Translations under genes and position numbers: made by a program | NCBI RefSeq assembly: GCF_005116665.1 | Contig: NZ_SWCJ01000006.1 | Span: 1-64,000, forward strand | Origin: Ferrimonas aestuarii | Lineage (GTDB): Bacteria > Pseudomonadota > Gammaproteobacteria > Enterobacterales > Shewanellaceae | Reading direction: 5' to 3' | DNA length: 64,000 bases | Shown here: in pieces, positions 36,201 through 42,833 of the stretch | Layout: each line of letters opens with the position of its first letter | Numbering within the stretch: position 1 is the stretch's first letter | Notes under the pieces: generated by a model | Told to the model about the DNA's origin: nothing | The model's input: the letters and a program-made list of their open reading frames with translations, nothing else | The model's database searches: none

Positions 36201-37226
36201 AATCAATGGTTGGTTCTCGAGTGGGCCGATGCCCAAGAGTACGACAGTGACACTGGCAACAAATACACCTTCCAGATCTGGCTGCAGCTGGGTGAGAAAG
36301 AAGGCGTACACTTCGAGTATCACAGCCTAGACGCACTGCCAAGCAACGTGACTGTCGGTTTCGAAGACATCAGCGGTGCTAACGGCGTAACTCTGTATCA
36401 CAACGGTGAGGGCACCCCAGTTGCTGGCGGTGATATGGCCACAGTGAGCGGTTCAGAACCAGGCTTAGTTGAGATCGGTTTTGACTTCATGGTCACCTCT
36501 ACCGATGCGGCAACTGACGACAGCATTACTGCTACCGAAGACATGGCCGTCGAGTTTGATCCAACAGAAAATGATCTCAAGGGCGCCACCCAAGCGCTGG
36601 AGTTTAGTGCCTCCACGGTCAACAAAACTCAACGCGCGATCAATCAGTTTAACTTAGCTAGCAGTGATAAGCTGGAGGCCAGCATCACCTCCGAACCCGC
36701 CAACGGCTCGGTTGTGAAAAATGATGACGGCAGCTTTAGCTACACACCAAACGCTAACTTCGCAGGTAAGGACAGCTTCAACTACAGCCTGAAGGATGAC
36801 GAACTGGCAGCCGGTGACGCCACGGTTTCAATCACCGTTGAAAACGTCAATGACGCTCCAGTTGTGGCTGAAAGCACCACGCTGTCTGCCACTGAAGGTC
36901 AGCAAGCCGAGTTCGACCTGTCTGGTTATGTGACCGACGTTGATCAAGATGCACTGACTTGGAACATCGAGCAAACCTCAGGTACCGAAGTCAGTTTCAG
37001 CGTTGAAGGCAACACGTTGGCGCTCTCCGTGCCAGCGAACTCAGTGGGTTCCTCTCTGGTATTCACCATCACCGCCAACGACGGTACGGTCGACTCCAAC
37101 ACCGGTACCCTGACCATCGCCATCAGCGAAAGTGCCAGCGCTCAGTCTAACTCCACCAGCTCAGGTGGCCTAGGATACCTGCTACTGGCAATGGCCGGAT
37201 TAGTATTGCGTCGCCGCTTACACTAA
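33240..37226 (+). CDS. Secreted subtilisin-like protease with PA domain and GlyGly-CTERM anchor
   Basis: A protein of about 1,328 residues. Signal peptide core MKTPIALGITLALTAPSLLA starts at an internal Met (33321), so the true start may be 33240, 33261 or 33321. Next are an inhibitor-I9-like propeptide and an S8 catalytic domain with Asp214 (IDSGIRP), His281 (GHGTHVAG) and Ser617 (GTSMASPHVAG). A PA insert (DKVAVISRGSCAFSDKAANA) sits before the Ser. Beta-rich domains and a cadherin-like repeat (FSYTPNANFAGKDSFNYS... NDAPVV) follow. The C-terminus is GGLGYLLLAMAGLVLRRRLH, a GlyGly-CTERM signal processed by rhombosortase. Family members are type II secretion substrates. Confidence 0.9.
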   Translation: MSDSVLTMSQQRHSRINKTQQKGLLSQMKTPIALGITLALTAPSLLASDLVPISMKLETDISQHHAPQNRDHHIDQTPRFLVQLEGEPISTHSGLESIKGSRTADNKLNFSNGAVRSYAAQLKAQRDSFASQAQAVGAKVEVEFDTLFNGISVKGKGLTKEKLLSMPGVKAVFDHALYHVNMDASRALIHAPEAWELVGGMSQAGKGIRVAIIDSGIRPEHPMFSGEGFTAPDAASLPNDDYCATVDESFCNDKLIVARYSTPTFAVAPDEHLSPLGYGGHGTHVAGTAVGNLINATYNGVDTEISGVAPGAYLMSYKALYAPADDIYGGSGSNIMLMEALEMAVKDGADVINNSWGGGAGSNPAFSPYLEAFENAEGAGIVIVSAAGNDGGYGANTIGCPGCIEAGITVANTTHGRFFANGLSIGDLSDLVAIEGNGEARLGDLETDFVGMPLSSITVDPDNYEGCAPFPADSFKDKVAVISRGSCAFSDKAANATEAGATALVVYNNRPGQPFTMSISATIPAVMIDQADGEAVLTQISAAGEQGVELTLGKETKALVNPTYADNVAATSSRGPNGDSSFLKPDMAAPGTNILSAWSMDDPGSNGATFAAISGTSMASPHVAGAAALMKQQHPEWSAIDIKTALTSSTKASGLVKEDSITPADAFDIGAGRLEVADALNATVSFDKASLVNSACLKSCDFTFTINDKRDSSDETAVEYNVAAILSGAAIEFSKDNVSLAGGESAEIQFKVDSSLMPQETWQFGHISINETQAHLPLVVFANSASGNHINVATTTATVADPVNTQLYFENLGFGSNDLLTLRTMLPANTELDADSVKLSVSGGIQTGFKVDAERNSIAWTGRLAAFNADLKLSAGGFGYGLKANGSAPRCNDGCDETSITLDLTASGLPGFKYIGREYTTITMSDNGLAIVGGGNPSGTFTNRQLPDSSSPNNILAPFWTDFDLYDGTDSDTGGGNMYYGVVGDGVNQWLVLEWADAQEYDSDTGNKYTFQIWLQLGEKEGVHFEYHSLDALPSNVTVGFEDISGANGVTLYHNGEGTPVAGGDMATVSGSEPGLVEIGFDFMVTSTDAATDDSITATEDMAVEFDPTENDLKGATQALEFSASTVNKTQRAINQFNLASSDKLEASITSEPANGSVVKNDDGSFSYTPNANFAGKDSFNYSLKDDELAAGDATVSITVENVNDAPVVAESTTLSATEGQQAEFDLSGYVTDVDQDALTWNIEQTSGTEVSFSVEGNTLALSVPANSVGSSLVFTITANDGTVDSNTGTLTIAISESASAQSNSTSSGGLGYLLLAMAGLVLRRRLH

Positions 37227-37240
37227 ACTCCAGCCTAAAG

Positions 37241-37271
37241 AAAAATGCCGCTATTCTTAGCGGCATTTTTT
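37241..37271 (+). terminator. Terminator after the subtilase gene
   Basis: AAAAATGCCGCT / AGCGGCATTTTTT, a perfect stem with a T tail. Confidence 0.88.
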
Positions 37272-37387
37272 CAAATTAAGTGAGGCCACCGACATAAATT
37301 TAATACAAACCTGATGAGTAAGACGGCCATTGAAATAGTAAATAAAGAAAATACCATTTATCACAAAATGTTATTTACCAATGCCAT

Positions 37388-38158
37388 TTAAATATTAGGA
37401 AGCGACTCACACTCACTAAAACCATCAAACTTGTGACAATGTTCACAGTTGCGATTCTTATCGTATGACCGATCTAAGAAATCAAAAATCCGGTCGGACA
37501 GAGTTCTAAACTTGCCTTCAGTGGCAATTTCATTCCACTCATATCGGTTGAAGATCTCAGCCAAGTGTCGACAGAAAACTGAACTTTTATCACCTAGGTA
37601 TTTATCGTCCATCAACTTACTTTCGTAACTTGATAAAATACCAGCCAAAAAGAAATAAACCGCTTGAGTAAACTCTTTCAGTTTCATCTCATCCGCCGTC
37701 AATGCGCCATGTTTTTGCGCTTCGCGAATGTGCAGTTCCAATCGACTCCAGAACAGATTAACTCGGTTCTTAAGCAGGCTAACCTTCTCGTCACTGGCCA
37801 TCTGCCAGAACATGCTGTTAATAGATACTACCCGTAACGTATTGAAAGTCGGACTGCGCTTGACTGCTGCGAGAGAAAACAAGGCCGGAAGCGCCGCCTT
37901 TTCCATGGGCGTTAGATCGCCATTTTCTTTGAGGAAAACCGGCATATGGTTGGAAGTACAGTTGCGCAGAAAAAGGCAAACCAGCACATCCTCTTTGGAG
38001 CGGAAAAATTTATACAGAGTATGGTTAGAGCATTGGGCTTCCTTGGCTATTTGCGCGAACCGAAACGAAACAACGCCATTCTGGTCAATCAAATCTTCTG
38101 CCACATCTAACAATTGATTGCAGCGCAGCATATCCATTTTACTCTTAGGGCAATGCAT
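37388..38158 (-). CDS. TetR-family regulator with C-terminal CxxCH motif
   Basis: A 256-residue protein with helix-turn-helix at about 24-60 (VSFRFAQIAKEAQCSNHTLYKFFRSKEDVLV) and a helical ligand domain. The tail, unusual for the family, carries Cys238-E-H-Cys241-His242 and Cys250, able to bind a metal or form a redox switch; being cytoplasmic, it should not carry c-type heme. GAGAGG precedes the ATG at 38158. The 21-bp perfect palindrome 13 bp upstream marks autoregulation, and the divergent reductase operon is the likely target. Confidence 0.8.
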   Translation of the reverse strand: MHCPKSKMDMLRCNQLLDVAEDLIDQNGVVSFRFAQIAKEAQCSNHTLYKFFRSKEDVLVCLFLRNCTSNHMPVFLKENGDLTPMEKAALPALFSLAAVKRSPTFNTLRVVSINSMFWQMASDEKVSLLKNRVNLFWSRLELHIREAQKHGALTADEMKLKEFTQAVYFFLAGILSSYESKLMDDKYLGDKSSVFCRHLAEIFNRYEWNEIATEGKFRTLSDRIFDFLDRSYDKNRNCEHCHKFDGFSECESLPNI

Positions 38159-38171
38159 CTTTAACCTCTCT

Positions 38172-38192
38172 CAAACTTCTGACAGAAGTTTG
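38172..38192. promoter_or_regulatory. TetR operator, 21-bp perfect palindrome
   Basis: CAAACTTCTG (38172-38181), one A, then CAGAAGTTTG (38183-38192). It touches the ribosome site region of the tetR gene and lies between it and the divergent reductase operon. Confidence 0.75.
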
Positions 38193-38304
38193 CCATGAGA
38201 CGAAAAAAGATTTCGTTATTTAGGCCACAGAATTATTTTTCTTATTAGGTCAAAAAAATATTTTTGATATAGAGTCACGAAAAAGTTTTTCATCGGTATT
38301 TGGG

Positions 38305-38320
38305 TGTGATCCGCGTCAGA
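38305..38320. promoter_or_regulatory. CRP site upstream of the flavoprotein-cytochrome operon
   Basis: TGTGA-TCCGCG-TCAGA, nine of ten consensus positions, 60 bp before the flavoprotein ATG. In Shewanella CRP is the main activator of anaerobic respiration genes (established knowledge), so this fits a respiratory operon. Confidence 0.55.
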
Positions 38321-38379
38321 TTTATCCGCATAGCAAAAGGCCAAAGTAGAGCCATCCCCACTATGTGAGAAGAAAACAA

Positions 38380-39882
38380 ATGCAAAACAGACGTTCATTC
38401 TTAAAATTTGGTGCCAGTGCGGCCGCAGCAGGTGTCATGCTGCCGATGACCGCATCCGCCAAAGCTGAAGAGATCAAATGGGACGATGAGCATGAAGTCG
38501 TCATCATTGGCTCTGGCTTTGCTGGTCTGGCTGCAGCCATCGAGTCCACTCGTCAAGGAGCCAAAGACGTTGCCATTTTCGAAAAGATGGCCATGTTTGG
38601 AGGCAACTCTACGCTGAACGCCGGTCAAGCTTGCTTTACTGGTACTGCTCTGCAGAAAAAGCACAACATCCAAGACAGCCCAGAGATGATGGTTGCCGAC
38701 CAGCTGAAATCCGGCCGCGGTTATGCCAGCAAAGAACTGCTTACTGTAAGCGCAGAACTAGGCGATTACTGTTACCAGCTGACCAAGGATTGCGGCAGTG
38801 TTTATCGCGATCACATCATCACCACAGGTGGCCACAGTGCGACTCGTGCACACCAAGTAGTTGAACGTTCTGGCGCCGGCATTATCCAGCCAATGCTGAA
38901 AACCGCACGCAAACTAGGCGTTAAGACCGTGACTCGTCACAAGTTTGAACACCTGATTCGCGACAAAAAAGGCCGCGTAATCGGCGTACAAATTCGCAAG
39001 GGATACCACTTCGGTCACGAGGACAGCGGCGAAATCATCAATGTTAAAGCTCAGCGCGGCGTGATCATCGCCACCGGTGGTTTTGGTTACAACATCGCCC
39101 TTCGCCAAGCTCAGGATCCAACCCTGACCGCAGAAGTTGGTTGCACCAACGCTAAAGGCGCAACCGGTGATGGCCTCATCGAAATGATGGCTGCAGGCGC
39201 AACTCCACTGCACCTCGCCTTCATTCAATCCGGCCCTTGGGCGTCTCCAGATGAAGGTGGATTTGGTTACGGTGCAGGCTTCTCCCTGTACAACTTCCCA
39301 CATTCCATCGCCATTGATCGAAACACTGGCCAACGCTTCATGAATGAGATCGCCGACCGTAAGACTCGTGCGGATCTGGAAATTCAGCGTCGCGATAAAG
39401 ATGGCAACCCGAACCCAGCCCTGCTGATTGCCCCTAAGCATGAAGCGAAGAATGACCCATCCATGGAACACGTTCTGGAGTACAACGTGGCCTGGGAATT
39501 TGAATCAGTGGAAGCCATTGCTAAGCACTTCGACGTGCCTCTGAAGCCGCTGAAACAACAAATTGCCGATTGGAACGGCTACATCGATACCGGTGTGGAT
39601 CCTCAATTTGGCAAGCGTATGGATGCCGCTCGTGGCGTCAAACTTACCCCTCCATTTATCGTTCAGCGTCTGTGGCCAAAGGTGCACTACTGTCAGGGCG
39701 GCATTCAAATTAACCGCAAAGCAGAAGTACTGGCCGCCAAGACTGGCAAGCCAATCCCTGGCCTGTTTGCTGCTGGTGAAGTAACCGGTGGTATCCACGG
39801 AGTCAGCCGCCTGGGAGCCTGTGCTACCCCAGAATGTTTGGCCTTTGGCGTTGTTGCCGCTCGATCAGTTATGGAGGCGTAA
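38380..39882 (+). CDS. Periplasmic flavoprotein subunit of an enoate (acrylate-type) reductase, ArdA/MrdA-like
   Basis: A 500-residue FAD enzyme of the flavocytochrome c/fumarate reductase family, Tat-exported (NRRSFLKFGASAAAAGV, cleaved near residue 28). FAD-binding GSGFAG is at 44-49; GGNSTLNAGQ and AAGEVTGGIHGVSRLG are family signatures. It lacks the heme and FMN-binding domains of FccA or UrdA, so electrons must come from the next gene's cytochrome. By hand alignment to Shewanella FccA, catalytic Arg402 (here Arg327) and Arg544 (here Arg477) are kept. His365 is Gly285, the Thr377-Glu378 pair is missing and His504 is Tyr437. It should therefore not be a fumarate reductase. ATG 38380 preferred over GTG 38365. 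Confidence 0.85.
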   Translation: MQNRRSFLKFGASAAAAGVMLPMTASAKAEEIKWDDEHEVVIIGSGFAGLAAAIESTRQGAKDVAIFEKMAMFGGNSTLNAGQACFTGTALQKKHNIQDSPEMMVADQLKSGRGYASKELLTVSAELGDYCYQLTKDCGSVYRDHIITTGGHSATRAHQVVERSGAGIIQPMLKTARKLGVKTVTRHKFEHLIRDKKGRVIGVQIRKGYHFGHEDSGEIINVKAQRGVIIATGGFGYNIALRQAQDPTLTAEVGCTNAKGATGDGLIEMMAAGATPLHLAFIQSGPWASPDEGGFGYGAGFSLYNFPHSIAIDRNTGQRFMNEIADRKTRADLEIQRRDKDGNPNPALLIAPKHEAKNDPSMEHVLEYNVAWEFESVEAIAKHFDVPLKPLKQQIADWNGYIDTGVDPQFGKRMDAARGVKLTPPFIVQRLWPKVHYCQGGIQINRKAEVLAAKTGKPIPGLFAAGEVTGGIHGVSRLGACATPECLAFGVVAARSVMEA

Positions 39883-39887
39883 TCGCC

Positions 39888-40244
39888 ATGAAGACCACTT
39901 TTTCTCTAGTTTCTTCAGCGCTGCTGGCGCTGGCTATCAGCCTACCAGCAACCGCTTTAGACAAGCGCGAACATCACGAAGCCGTTTATGAAATGGGCTG
40001 TGATACTTGCCACGACCAAGGTGTTGGCAAGTTCCCTTCGGATGAAGCGTGTTACCAGTGCCACGATGCAGACAAAACCGCTGAGATGACCAAACGCGAA
40101 GGCAAGTATGCCAAGCAGAATCCTCACGACAGCATGCACTATGGCAAAGATGTACCGTGTCAGGAATGTCACAGTGAGCACTCGCATAAGCAAGCGCTGT
40201 GTCAGGACTGCCACACCTTTAAATACCCAAGATTTACCAAGTAA
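39888..40244 (+). CDS. Periplasmic tetraheme cytochrome c subunit (ArdB-like)
   Basis: A 118-residue Sec-exported protein (signal to about residue 23) with four CxxCH heme sites: CDTCH (38-42), CYQCH (55-59), CQECH (91-95) and CQDCH (105-109). His29, His30, His80, His84, His98 and His100 are available as distal ligands. The spacing resembles the heme domain of flavocytochrome c3. Placed 5 nt after the flavoprotein gene, it is the likely electron-donor subunit, taking electrons from CymA-type quinol oxidation. ATG 39888 gives the signal peptide; an upstream start would read into the previous gene. Confidence 0.92.
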   Translation: MKTTFSLVSSALLALAISLPATALDKREHHEAVYEMGCDTCHDQGVGKFPSDEACYQCHDADKTAEMTKREGKYAKQNPHDSMHYGKDVPCQECHSEHSHKQALCQDCHTFKYPRFTK

Positions 40245-40280
40245 CAAACCAATTAAATAACAATCCTTTCCGAGGAAATA

Positions 40281-41021
40281 ATGATGAAAAAAGTAACAGT
40301 ATTAGCTGCACTGGTTATGGTTTCTACCACCGCTTGCGCCGCTGGCAAACCAGCTGACAAGCCATGGCACAACGAGAAGCCATTGCCGTACACTCCTTAC
40401 GCACCAACTAAGTTGATGCCACAGGTTTGTAAGCAAGAACAAGCTCTGGCTTATCTGGAAGAACTGCGTTCCGGTGAGAAAGACATCTACACCGTTAAAT
40501 CTAACGACCACGGCGGTAAAGGCGCGAACGACTCTGGTTGGTTGACCTGGCGCATTGCGGATCCAGAGAACCTAATCCCTTGCCCAGAAGGTGGCGCTGC
40601 TGCAACTGAAGTGGGCATGTGCTGGAAAGAGCTGAATGACGAACCTACCGTTATCGGTCTGGTACGTGTTGCCCCAGGTACTGCAATTCCTCACTACCAC
40701 CGTGAAATGGAGTGTTACTACGGTCTGACTGGTGAAGGTCTGACTTGGTCTCAAGGCCGCATGCAAGCGTTCCAGCCTGGTGATTTCATCGAAATTCCTT
40801 CTAAGGCAATGCACTACACTCCAAACACCTATGATGATCAGGATCTGATCTACATGTACTGGTTCCCACAGGATGGCAAGTTCTCCACCTTTAAGTACCA
40901 GTGGCCACAAGATGTGGGCCCAGGTGAAACTCTGATGTTTGACTTTATCCCTTACGTTGATTCTCACGCAGTACGTGAAGGTAAAGGCGGTTACGGCTTC
41001 GACGCTAAGCGTCCTCAGTAA
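40281..41021 (+). CDS. Periplasmic cupin, candidate DMSP lyase-like enzyme
   Basis: A 246-residue exported protein (signal to about residue 20; a lipobox at Cys19 is possible). The C-terminal half is a cupin: motif 1 is GTAIPHYHREMECYYGLTG with His138, His140, Glu144 and Tyr146; motif 2 is GDFIEIPSKAMHYTPN with His178. The HxHxxxExY plus His set is the metal and catalytic-Tyr layout of cupin DMSP lyases (DddK/Q/W/L), although many cupins share part of it. Next to an acrylate-type reductase, acrylate release from DMSP is a sensible reading, but not proven. GAGG lies 5 nt before the ATG. Confidence 0.65.
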   Translation: MMKKVTVLAALVMVSTTACAAGKPADKPWHNEKPLPYTPYAPTKLMPQVCKQEQALAYLEELRSGEKDIYTVKSNDHGGKGANDSGWLTWRIADPENLIPCPEGGAAATEVGMCWKELNDEPTVIGLVRVAPGTAIPHYHREMECYYGLTGEGLTWSQGRMQAFQPGDFIEIPSKAMHYTPNTYDDQDLIYMYWFPQDGKFSTFKYQWPQDVGPGETLMFDFIPYVDSHAVREGKGGYGFDAKRPQ

Positions 41022-41030
41022 GCTCACCCA

Positions 41031-41053
41031 AAGGGGCTCTTAACGAGCCCCTT
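41031..41053 (+). other. Intercistronic hairpin after the cupin gene
   Basis: AAGGGGCTC-TTAAC-GAGCCCCTT, a perfect 9-bp stem without a U-tract, so probably a partial terminator or 3'-end protector that lowers expression of the next two genes. Confidence 0.65.
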
Positions 41054-41072
41054 GCTATAAAGGCAATTCCCT

Positions 41073-41552
41073 ATGAAGTCTTTCTACATTGGCATGGTTA
41101 GCATGCTGTTCTCCTCACTGACATTTGCCAGCGAGCCAAATTCAATTATCTGGCGCGATTTGGTAAATACAGAGTCTACGGCTAGCTCAGTATTTGAAAA
41201 AACCAACCCTGACCTAGATGGAAAACAGGTGGTTATTCCCGGATTTGTGATTGTGAATAACGTCGCCAACGAACTGGGCGAAGGCCACAGCGTTGAGGCT
41301 GGTACTTTAAATCCCGACCTACCCGTGATCACGGTATTAAGCCCCCAAAGAGATATCTGCTTTCACACGCCACCACCACCTGCCAACCAACTGATTCAGC
41401 TAAAGATGGATCCAGGCGTTAACGTAGAAGACAGCAAGGGTAAGCCCGTTTACTTAGTAGGCACACTAAAAGTTGAAAAGCACCTCTCCGGCTTATTCAG
41501 CACCGCCTATACCTTGCAAGTAAGCGAAACCCTGCCCTACCCAACTCAGTAG
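41073..41552 (+). CDS. Exported DUF3299-like protein
   Basis: A 159-residue protein with a Sec signal (to about residue 19). The segments IIWRDLV, LDGKQVVIPGFVIVNN and CFHTPPPPANQLIQLKMD are the conserved blocks of DUF3299, a small periplasmic domain often seen near metal or transport genes. A Cys-His-Thr-Pro run (near residue 97) could bind metal. Its role in this operon is unknown; a metal chaperone for the cupin is one possibility. It lies 51 nt after the cupin. Confidence 0.65.
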   Translation: MKSFYIGMVSMLFSSLTFASEPNSIIWRDLVNTESTASSVFEKTNPDLDGKQVVIPGFVIVNNVANELGEGHSVEAGTLNPDLPVITVLSPQRDICFHTPPPPANQLIQLKMDPGVNVEDSKGKPVYLVGTLKVEKHLSGLFSTAYTLQVSETLPYPTQ

Positions 41553-41557
41553 GGCAG
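41532..41557 (+). other. Hairpin spanning the DUF3299 gene stop codon
   Basis: CTGCCCTA (41532-41539) pairs with TAGGGCAG (41550-41557); the TAG stop is inside the stem. Confidence 0.5.
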
Positions 41558-41576
41558 AGACCACATAAAGGAACGA

Positions 41577-42674
41577 ATGATGAAAACAATGAAACTGGCC
41601 ACCCTGGCAGCCCTTTGCCAAATGGCGCTGGTACCAGTAACCCATGCTGCGGTTAACGGCGACCTATCTCTGGGTGGTTTTGTGCGCGCCAACTACAGCT
41701 TGGTCGACTACAGCGACTCCTCCAAAGACAAAGGCGGTGACGCTTCCTTCGATGCCATGAGCATCACCTTCGATGGCAAAATTGACGACATCGGCATCAG
41801 CGTCGATTACCGTTTCGCCAGTGGCTTCAATTACATCAAACGCGGTTACGGCTACTACGACTTCAACGACAACACCCAACTGCAACTGGGTATCGTTAAA
41901 GTCCCCTTCGGTAAGGAAGGCTTCCTCTCCAACAGCTACTGGTTCAGTACCAACTACTACCTAGGCTTCGAAGATAACTACGATACCGGTGCCAAGCTGG
42001 TATGGAACAAAGACAACTGGCATCTGGATTTCGCCTTCATCAAAGGCGCCGAGTACGGCAGTGACACCACCGAGCGTTACGGCGCTGACATCATCGGGGC
42101 TCACGAAGAGATGAATCAGGTTAACGCCCGTGCCGTCTACACCATCCCGATGAACGATGGCCACCTAAAACTGGGTGCCTCCGTTGAAGCCGGTCAACTC
42201 TACTTTAGCGAAGCGGGCTCCGAGTTTGATGGCAAAGACGACAGCCGTTACGCCTACGCCGCCCACGCCGACCTGCAACTGGGTGCGTGGAACTTCCAGG
42301 CTCAGGTAACCAACTACAAGTACAACACCGTCGACGGTGCTGACACCCTAACCGTAGGTGTGGTTGGCGCCGCTTACGACATCGCCGCTGAAGCCTACGG
42401 CTACAACTTCAACGTCGCCCGCGCCTTCGACATGGGCTGGGGCACCATCACCGTATATAACGACTACGGCTTGGTGGCACCTGAGGGTAAGGGTCAGGAT
42501 GACTCCATGCAGAACGTCACCGGCGTTAGCATCTCTCGTGGTCCTATCTACACCTACATCGACTACATCATCGGCGACAACATGACCTTTGCCGGCGGTC
42601 CTGGCGTTGGTCTGGATAACGACAACACCGACAACGAAAGCCGTCTGAACATCAACTTCGGTTTCTATTTCTAA
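41577..42674 (+). CDS. Outer-membrane porin
   Basis: A 365-residue beta-barrel protein with a Sec signal (LATLAALCQMALVPVTHAA). The mature part has repeated amphipathic strands, aromatic girdles and the terminal INFGFYF, ending in Phe as required for BAM recognition. Features such as LGGFVRANYSLVDY and LQLGIVKVPFGKEG resemble phosphate-selective porin O/P-like and DcaP-like porins. As last gene of the reductase operon it likely admits the substrate, perhaps DMSP or acrylate, to the periplasm. Ribosome site AAAGGAACGA. Confidence 0.82.
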   Translation: MMKTMKLATLAALCQMALVPVTHAAVNGDLSLGGFVRANYSLVDYSDSSKDKGGDASFDAMSITFDGKIDDIGISVDYRFASGFNYIKRGYGYYDFNDNTQLQLGIVKVPFGKEGFLSNSYWFSTNYYLGFEDNYDTGAKLVWNKDNWHLDFAFIKGAEYGSDTTERYGADIIGAHEEMNQVNARAVYTIPMNDGHLKLGASVEAGQLYFSEAGSEFDGKDDSRYAYAAHADLQLGAWNFQAQVTNYKYNTVDGADTLTVGVVGAAYDIAAEAYGYNFNVARAFDMGWGTITVYNDYGLVAPEGKGQDDSMQNVTGVSISRGPIYTYIDYIIGDNMTFAGGPGVGLDNDNTDNESRLNINFGFYF

Positions 42675-42697
42675 GTCGATGACGCGCTCCTGACTCA

Positions 42698-42793
42698 GGC
42701 GGGAGGTCAGTTCGGGTTACCTCAACATTGGTGCAATCCCTGACAACTGCACTCTTCATCAGCCATTGGCTTGAGGTAACCCAAAATCCCGCC
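42698..42793 (+). repeat. Nested inverted repeat after the porin gene
   Basis: Outer arms GGCGGGA (42698-42704) / TCCCGCC (42787-42793), middle arms GGGTTACCTCAA (42714-42725) / TTGAGGTAACCC (42771-42782) and inner arms GTGCA (42731-42735) / TGCAC (42748-42752). All are perfectly complementary. It could be a structured 3' UTR, a small RNA or a MITE-like remnant. Confidence 0.65.
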
Positions 42794-42809
42794 ACTTAGT
42801 TCCCACCAT

Positions 42810-42833
42810 AAAAGCACCCTCTGGGTGCTTTTT
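42810..42833 (+). terminator. Terminator of the reductase-porin operon
   Basis: AAAAGCACCC-TCT-GGGTGCTTTTT; its T-run overlaps the stop codon of the convergent GST-like gene. Confidence 0.85.

Noticed and set aside
38250..38267. Near-palindrome TCAAAAA...TTTTTGA as an FNR-type site
   Set aside because: It lacks the TTGAT-N4-ATCAA core and is mainly A/T-run symmetry.
40281..41021. Firm assignment of the cupin as DddY
   Set aside because: DddY proteins are about 400 residues; this one is 246, and cupin motifs alone do not settle the function.
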